From positions 1-18,937 of the forward strand of contig JAKAME010000023.1 of assembly GCA_021813025.1 (NCBI GenBank): DNA of 18,937 bases, in the 5' to 3' direction. The notes below the pieces were generated by a model. It searched no databases, was not told where the DNA came from, and was given only the letters and a program-made list of their open reading frames with translations. Positions within the stretch are counted from its first letter, which is position 1. Every line of letters begins with the position of its first letter. Below are positions 14,820 through 18,937 of the stretch, piece after piece. The DNA comes from Microcaldota archaeon (GTDB lineage: Archaea; Micrarchaeota; Micrarchaeia; Anstonellales; Anstonellaceae). Position numbers and translations under genes: made by a program.

Positions 14820-16382
14820 ATGGGAAAAGAAAAACACATGCCCGCGAATCCGGGCTCTCGGGCGCCAATCAGCTCTTCTCTCTCATCTTCTATTGACAGC
14901 CATGCCCTGCACGAGGAGTGCGGCGTGGTCGGCGCAGTCTCGTTCAAGAACCACGACGTCGCCCCCCTGCTCTACCGCTCCCTCATAGCCCTCCAGCACC
15001 GCGGGCAGGATGCGGCCGGCATGGCGGTGTGGGACGCCGGCTCCAAGAAAATCAGCCTGCAAAAAGGCCTCGGCCTTGTCACCGACGCCTTCAGCGAGTC
15101 CGCCCTTTCCTCTCTTTGCGGCCCTGTGGGCATAGCGCACGTGCGCTATCCCACCATCGGCTCAGGCAGGCTCGAGGATGCCCAGCCTTTCATGGAAAGC
15201 CAGCCGTTCGGCGGCATCGCGCTGGCCCACAACGGCAACATAGCCAACTACGGCACGGTGCGCGCCTCGCTGGAGGGCAGCGGGCGCTCTTTCTGCTCAA
15301 CCTGCGACGCAGACCTCATACTTGCCGTTCTGATTAAGCACCTGAAAACGGCCAAACTCGACATCTTCAAGGCAGTTTCCCTTTCCATGGACGAGCTGGA
15401 CGGCTCGTATTCTGTGTGCGCAGTCACTGGCCGCGGGGAGCTCATAGTCTATCGCGACCCGCACGCCATGCGCCCGCTGGTGTGGGGCAAGAACGACGAT
15501 TTCATCATGTTCTGCTCGGAATCAACGGCCCTTGACATCAACGACATGCCCCTGCGCGGCGACATCGGCCCCGGAGAGGCGCTGGTTGTCGATGCCGGTG
15601 GCCACATCCACAAGCGCCAGCTCATAGCAAAGCCCCAGCCCCGCCATTGCATGTTCGAATACGTGTATTTCAGCCGCCCGGATTCGGTGGCGCAAGGGCG
15701 GCTGATTTACAACGTGCGCAAGGAGTTGGGAAGGCGGCTGGCGAAAACCGCCCCAGTCAGGGCAGACATCGTGGTTGCCGTGCCGGACACCTCCCGCCCT
15801 GCCGCCGAGGGCTATTCGCAGGCCAGCGGAATCCCGATGGAGGAGGGGCTGATGAAAAACCGCTACGTGGGGCGCACCTTCATCATGTCCAGCCAGTCCA
15901 AGCGCCTGGCTGCCGTCAAGCTCAAGCTCAACGCAGTCAGGCCTCTGGTGGAGGGCAAGCGCATAGTGCTTATCGACGACTCCATAGTGCGCGGCACGAC
16001 TTCTGGGCCAATCCTCAAGCTTTTGCGCGCGGCAGGCGCAAAGGAAATCCATTTGCGCATCGCCTGCCCGCCCGTCATCGCGCCCTGCTTTTACGGGGTG
16101 GATTTGCCCACCTACGAGGAGCTGGCGGCAGCCAAAAACAGCGTGGAGGAAATACGCAAAATGGTTGGCGCGGATTCTCTTGCATATGTAAGCGTCGATG
16201 ACCTCGTGGCATCCATAGGGTTGAAAAAGTCTGACTTGTGCCTTGGCTGCGTCAGCGGCGACTATCCGACCAAATGGGGCAACGAAATCGCAGCCCTGCT
16301 CAAAAAGCACGGCTCAGACCCCAACGTGAGGGTGTGGGAGCAGGCGCATCCGGGCAGGGGCTTGCGCGGCGGCTCGTGCTAG
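14820..16382 (+). CDS. purF: Amidophosphoribosyltransferase PurF
   Basis: PurF (520 aa) makes phosphoribosylamine from PRPP and glutamine, the first committed step of purine synthesis. The N-terminal nucleophile glutaminase begins at Cys34 in EECGVVGAV, so ~33 residues would be removed as a propeptide. That is longer than the 11 residues of the Bacillus enzyme and is Ser-rich. HVRYPTIGSG, LAHNGNIANY and CDADL complete the glutaminase site. The PRPP motif is VLIDDSIVRGTTSG (~383-396). Cysteines in RHCMFEYVYFSRPDS, APCFYGVD and LCLGC match the positions that hold a 4Fe-4S cluster in the Bacillus type, so this is probably an iron-sulfur PurF. The TAG stop lies in the first bases of the repeat at 16379. 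Confidence 0.95.
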   Translation: MGKEKHMPANPGSRAPISSSLSSSIDSHALHEECGVVGAVSFKNHDVAPLLYRSLIALQHRGQDAAGMAVWDAGSKKISLQKGLGLVTDAFSESALSSLCGPVGIAHVRYPTIGSGRLEDAQPFMESQPFGGIALAHNGNIANYGTVRASLEGSGRSFCSTCDADLILAVLIKHLKTAKLDIFKAVSLSMDELDGSYSVCAVTGRGELIVYRDPHAMRPLVWGKNDDFIMFCSESTALDINDMPLRGDIGPGEALVVDAGGHIHKRQLIAKPQPRHCMFEYVYFSRPDSVAQGRLIYNVRKELGRRLAKTAPVRADIVVAVPDTSRPAAEGYSQASGIPMEEGLMKNRYVGRTFIMSSQSKRLAAVKLKLNAVRPLVEGKRIVLIDDSIVRGTTSGPILKLLRAAGAKEIHLRIACPPVIAPCFYGVDLPTYEELAAAKNSVEEIRKMVGADSLAYVSVDDLVASIGLKKSDLCLGCVSGDYPTKWGNEIAALLKKHGSDPNVRVWEQAHPGRGLRGGSC

Positions 16383-16544
16383 AACGGAACCGCGGAGGGG
16401 GGAGCGCCCCCCTCCCCAGTTTCACGGTCTTCCTGACCCTCCCCCCCGACGCGGTTTTTGGGTCTTTCCCCGCTGCTTGCAGCGGAATAAAAGAGAGTTT
16501 CCGAAGGGTGGATACCCCACAGCTTGCTGTGGGGTTGTTCATAA
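16379..16544 (+). repeat. Dispersed ~167-bp repeat, copy 2
   Basis: This is a direct repeat of 582-749, again starting at CTAG (with TAG the purF stop) and ending at GTTGTTCATAA. Hairpins are at 16394-16415 (9-bp G/C stem, loop AGCG), 16470-16485 (CCGCTG/CAGCGG, loop CTTG) and 16514-16535 (9 bp, loop CTTG). The middle hairpin is perfect here but has two mismatches in copy 1, where an alternative CTGGG/CCCAG stem forms instead. It lies between purF and the convergent methyltransferase gene. Confidence 0.9.
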
Positions 16545-16555
16545 TAAAAAACAGG

Positions 16556-17563
16556 TCAGAACACCGGCTCGCTGCGCTGCAAGGCCAGATATTGCGGCGC
16601 AACATCGATGTCTGTTACCACCAACCTGCCGTCTTCATCCGTGCGCGTATATACTCCGAGCTTGTTGCGGTCATAGGCAATCCCGGCGCCGACTGAGCGC
16701 ATTCCCTCATTGCTCTTCACGTAAACTTCCATCTCGTAAAAAAGAAAGCCGCCGTCTTTGAGAAGCTTGCCGGTGTCTTCAATCAGGCGGTCCACGAATC
16801 TCGCGTGATTTTCGCTGCTTTGCCCAAGCTTTTCCCACAAGGCCGGGCTCAGAAGGCTGTTATAATCGTCAGTCGAGCCGCTCGGGCCGCTCAAGTGGTC
16901 TACATTTACGATGTCAAACGAAAGCGGCTCAAAGCGCCTGTGCCATCCTGCGTCGGTCAAATCCAGCCTGTATGCCTTGAACCTTTCTCCATTGTTCGGC
17001 AGGATGTCAACTCCAACCACGTCCATCCCAATTGAATATGCCGCCCGGCAGAAGTAGGGTGGATACGTATGGCCCGTCCCTTTTTCCGCCCCGCATCCCA
17101 AATCAAGGACTCTCTTGCCCCCAAGGTTGCTCAAATTCTCGCGAATGTCTGAAATTTCCACCCTCTCCCTGTCCTTAACGCTGTTCAGATAGGCTTGGGC
17201 TTTTTCTAGCAAGAGATTGTACTCTTCCAGCTCTTTCTCATGCTCGGCAGAAATGCCGCCAGACGTTTCTTTGCTTTTTTCGAGCTTTTCTCTCAGCTGC
17301 TCAAGCCGGCCGGCAAGCCGCATAATCTCATTTGTTTTGTCAGCCCTCTTCTCCATATCCGCAGTTTTGCCAAGGTCCAGTTCCTGAAAATAAGAGATTG
17401 CCGCCAGCCTCTGGAGCTTTCTTTTGTAGCCGTCCCTGTCAGTCCCCCGCTTGCCGTATGTCTTGCACAGGAAATCGAGGACAACGTCTGCCTTGGCCTC
17501 TTTTGGAAACGCCTGCTTGCCATCAGGCCGCTTCCTGAAAAAGGCTGGGAGATGCAGTTTCAT
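16556..17563 (-). CDS. SAM-dependent class I methyltransferase with N-terminal helical extension
   Basis: This is a 335-aa protein. Residues ~150-280 are a Rossmann-type methyltransferase: motif I VLDLGCGAEKGTG (152-164), VVGVDILPN (acidic residue that holds the SAM ribose), LDLTDAG, and SFDIVNVDHLS as motif IV. The later LKDGGFLFYEME block matches the usual motif VI strand. Residues 1-~145 are a basic, mostly helical extension with a likely coiled coil (~70-130). The substrate is unknown. The motifs do not look like rRNA or DNA base methylases (no NPPY); small-molecule or protein targets are possible. ATG 17563 lies ~28 nt after a TATA-like box, with no SD. The stop is 11 nt from the repeat and converges on purF. 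Confidence 0.85.
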   Translation of the reverse strand: MKLHLPAFFRKRPDGKQAFPKEAKADVVLDFLCKTYGKRGTDRDGYKRKLQRLAAISYFQELDLGKTADMEKRADKTNEIMRLAGRLEQLREKLEKSKETSGGISAEHEKELEEYNLLLEKAQAYLNSVKDRERVEISDIRENLSNLGGKRVLDLGCGAEKGTGHTYPPYFCRAAYSIGMDVVGVDILPNNGERFKAYRLDLTDAGWHRRFEPLSFDIVNVDHLSGPSGSTDDYNSLLSPALWEKLGQSSENHARFVDRLIEDTGKLLKDGGFLFYEMEVYVKSNEGMRSVGAGIAYDRNKLGVYTRTDEDGRLVVTDIDVAPQYLALQRSEPVF

Positions 17564-17585
17564 GTTATAAATTATAGTTGATAGT

Positions 17586-17597
17586 GTTTATATTAAC
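17586..17597 (-). promoter_or_regulatory. TATA box for the methyltransferase gene
   Basis: The minus strand reads GTTAATATAAAC, centred ~28 nt upstream of ATG 17563. It predicts a very short or absent leader. Confidence 0.5.
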
Positions 17598-17716
17598 TGC
17601 CTTTCCGCCAGTTAAATCAGTAATTCGCAAGCTCTGCCCAGCCAGAGTATTTGTCGGCCTCTGCGCCGAAACCTCGCATACGGGCCTGAAAAGCTGGGCG
17701 GCTCGTGCTGAATGCC

Positions 17717-17725
17717 TCTATAAAT
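17717..17725 (+). promoter_or_regulatory. TATA box for the PadR-like gene (leaderless)
   Basis: TCTATAAAT is centred 25 nt before ATG 17746, and no SD is present. This is the clearest leaderless promoter in the window. Confidence 0.6.
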
Positions 17726-17745
17726 CTTGACGTTGTGGCCGTTTC

Positions 17746-18066
17746 ATGGCTCCCGCCCCGCCAATGCCCAAGCCCCTGCAGCGCCTCCGCCAGTCGCTGC
17801 AGGTCGGAAACCTCTGGCTCTCCGTCCTCTCGCTGGCCTCAAGGCGGAAAATCTATGCCTACAACCTGCCCGAATCCATAGACAGGGCCTTTCATTTCTC
17901 CCCCAGCCGACTCCTCGTGTATCTCGTGCTCTACCGCCTCGAGGCCGAGGGCCTGCTGCATTCTGCCGAGGACGGCCGGCGGCGCTATTACTCGCTCACG
18001 CCGAAAGGAAGGCAGGCGCTGGCGGACGGAAAAAGGCTGCTGAAACAAAGAGCGGCTGAACTGTGA
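17746..18066 (+). CDS. PadR-like winged-helix transcriptional regulator
   Basis: This 106-aa protein is the size of a stand-alone PadR DNA-binding domain. It shows LWLSVLSLASRRKIYAYNL (helix 1 and start of helix 2), FHFSPSRLLVYLVLYRLEAEGLL (recognition helix region; PadR proteins usually have a PxxLYxxLxxLEexGLi pattern) and RRRYYSLTPKGRQAL (wing followed by the YxLTxxG strand/helix). It probably binds an operator as a dimer and is likely a repressor. The divergence at the recognition helix (RLLVYLVLYRLE) is noticeable. It lies upstream of the lipoprotein and apbE-like genes on the same strand, so these are its obvious candidate targets. No operator palindrome was found. Arginine and leucine content is high. 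Confidence 0.8.
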   Translation: MAPAPPMPKPLQRLRQSLQVGNLWLSVLSLASRRKIYAYNLPESIDRAFHFSPSRLLVYLVLYRLEAEGLLHSAEDGRRRYYSLTPKGRQALADGKRLLKQRAAEL

Positions 18067-18130
18067 GCCGCCCCATGTCTCGCTCCAATTTCTCAAATCT
18101 TTCCCAAACCAGCCCGGAATCAACGGATGA

Positions 18131-18139
18131 TTTATATAT
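18131..18139 (+). promoter_or_regulatory. TATA box for the lipoprotein / apbE-like operon
   Basis: TTTATATAT predicts transcription from ~18160. That leaves a ~40-nt leader with a GGTG SD (18190-18193) before ATG 18200. Confidence 0.6.
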
Positions 18140-18199
18140 CCTATTTGCGTTGGAAGGGCCGAAATGGCGCCAATCCATTCTTTGGCGCAGGTGCATGAC

Positions 18200-18706
18200 A
18201 TGGAATCTTTCCTAAAGCAAATCCCGGCCGGCATCGCGCTGGCTCTCTGCCTGCTGCTGCTCTCGCTGGTCGTAGCCGGCTGCCTCAGCCAGAGCCAGCC
18301 GGCCCAAGGCGCGCCATCGGCCCCGAACGCCACCGTGCAGGGAAGCGGCAACGTGGGCGTGGGCGACAGCCGCACAGGCGTGGAGAAGACGCAGGCCACC
18401 ATAGCCTCCATAGTGCCTGACGGCGCCTACGAAAAGAGCGTGACCTACCCCTACCACAGCGGCAACACCACCGTGGACTTCAGGCTCACCTTGCAGAACG
18501 ACATAATCACCTCGGCCTCGGCGGAGGGCGTCAATGCCGACAACGTGTCTGTCATGATAATCGGCAAGTTCAACGCCTCGCTGCCCCAGCTTGTGGTGGG
18601 CAAGAAAATCAACGAGCTGGACATACCGAAAAACGTCGCCGGCAGCTCGCTGACCACCGCAGCCTTCAAGAATTATGTCGAAGGCCTCACGGCAGGAGCC
18701 TCGTAA
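18200..18706 (+). CDS. Lipoprotein with FMN_bind-like domain (possible covalently flavinylated protein)
   Basis: This is a 168-aa protein from ATG 18200, chosen for the GGTG SD and a normal signal length; ATG 18164 is in frame and adds 12 residues. The signal peptide ends in the lipobox VVAGC, so Cys28 would carry the lipid anchor. A low-complexity linker (~30-60) leads to a domain (~68-165) with the FMN_bind pattern: PDGAYEKSVTYPYHSGNTTVDFRL, DIITSASAEG, LVVGKKINELDI and AGSSLTTAAF. In NqrC/RnfG proteins the equivalent SGATxT motif carries FMN on its last Thr, here Thr152. A departure is A-G-S-S for S-G-A-T. The next gene begins 10 nt downstream and looks like ApbE, the FMN transferase, which strengthens the call. 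Confidence 0.7.
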   Translation: MESFLKQIPAGIALALCLLLLSLVVAGCLSQSQPAQGAPSAPNATVQGSGNVGVGDSRTGVEKTQATIASIVPDGAYEKSVTYPYHSGNTTVDFRLTLQNDIITSASAEGVNADNVSVMIIGKFNASLPQLVVGKKINELDIPKNVAGSSLTTAAFKNYVEGLTAGAS

Positions 18707-18716
18707 GGGAACCGGC

Positions 18717-18937
18717 ATGGGCTCTCAAAAAGGCCCCCATCCGGCCGGCGAGTCAGTCCAAAAAGGCTCCGGCTCGGCCGGGCAGGCTGCAAAAGGCGCG
18801 CAGATGGCAGGGGAGCCAATTGAAGCGGGCATGGTCTCGCGCTCGCAGGAAGCGCTGGGCTCGCTGGTGCAGCTCAAGCTTCCCAAAGGGCGCGAGCCAC
18901 TTTTTCCCCCATGCTTTGCCGAGCTTGAGCGCATAGA
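18717..18937 (+). CDS. apbE: Probable ApbE family FAD:protein FMN transferase (3'-truncated)
   Basis: Seventy-three codons are visible before the window ends. After a low-complexity Gly/Ala/Lys-rich start (residues ~1-38), the sequence SRSQEALGSLVQLKLP, then FPPCFAELERI, aligns by eye with the ApbE N-terminus (roughly R..MGT.v.i.l....a...F.EieRiE). ApbE moves FMN from FAD onto a Ser/Thr of an exported protein. The upstream FMN_bind-like lipoprotein, 10 nt away, would be the natural substrate. Only the first conserved region is in view, so catalytic residues cannot be checked. In-frame ATGs at 18804 and 18831 are alternative starts that would drop the low-complexity part. In bacteria ApbE acts outside the cytoplasmic membrane; no signal peptide is obvious here. 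Confidence 0.5.
   Translation, partial: MGSQKGPHPAGESVQKGSGSAGQAAKGAQMAGEPIEAGMVSRSQEALGSLVQLKLPKGREPLFPPCFAELERI

Noticed and set aside
16238..16696. Open frame across the purF end and repeat copy 2
   Set aside because: It overlaps purF out of frame, crosses the repeat, and runs antisense to the methyltransferase gene.
17564..17745. Possible RNA gene between the methyltransferase and PadR-like genes
   Set aside because: No cloverleaf or stable fold is seen; the region holds only the two promoters.
18164..18199. Upstream ATG for the lipoprotein
   Set aside because: It would give a 40-residue signal before the lipobox; ATG 18200 has a GGTG SD and a normal-length signal. It cannot be fully excluded.

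Overview
This window looks archaeal and comes from a moderately GC-rich genome. I did not compute composition. The evidence is a secF-secD pair in archaeal order with archaeal-type sequences, TATA-like boxes about 25 nt upstream of several start codons (apparently leaderless genes), and GGTG Shine-Dalgarno sites in front of others. The small CxxC-x17-CxxC protein and the many lineage-specific secreted or membrane proteins suggest a DPANN-type lineage (Diapherotrites/Micrarchaeota-like). That placement is a guess from gene flavour, not a phylogeny.

Layout. Positions 1-585: 3' end of a secreted protein with a C-terminal domain resembling type IX sorting / FlgD-like domains. Positions 582-749: first copy of a ~167-bp repeat. 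Positions 786-3425, minus strand: a cell-envelope group (147-aa secreted protein, YIP1-like membrane protein with an exported tail, 264-aa two-helix membrane protein) and the small RGG/zinc-ribbon protein. A divergent promoter region near 3426-3571 then leads to secF-secD (3572-6403), the SecDF part of the Sec export machinery. Positions 6528-8342: an unusual ClpX-like AAA+ ATPase with an unrecognised N-terminal half, followed by a 177-aa coiled-coil protein of unknown role (8418-8951). Positions 9120-16382: purine genes. These are a PurS-PurS-PurL fusion, purQ and purF, with an ankyrin/transglutaminase-like protein between purQ and purF. Positions 16379-16544: second repeat copy, again starting in a stop codon and lying between convergent genes. 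Then come a minus-strand SAM methyltransferase (16556-17563), a PadR-like regulator (17746-18066), an FMN_bind-like lipoprotein (18200-18706) and the start of what looks like apbE (18717 to the end).

How the genes work together. PurF makes phosphoribosylamine from PRPP and glutamine. PurSL with the separate glutaminase PurQ performs the FGAR to FGAM step. SecDF supports export of the several signal-peptide and lipobox proteins. The last two genes look like a substrate/enzyme pair for covalent attachment of FMN to an exported lipoprotein, with a PadR-like regulator just upstream. The best candidates for something undescribed are the ClpX-like protein, the ankyrin/transglutaminase-like protein in the purine cluster, and the repeat pair at gene ends.

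No stretch over 300 bases lacks a gene. The longest gaps are 586-785 and 16383-16555 (both mostly repeat), 17564-17745, 8952-9119 and 6404-6527; apart from the sites listed I see nothing in them. I saw no rRNA, tRNA, CRISPR array or transposase gene.
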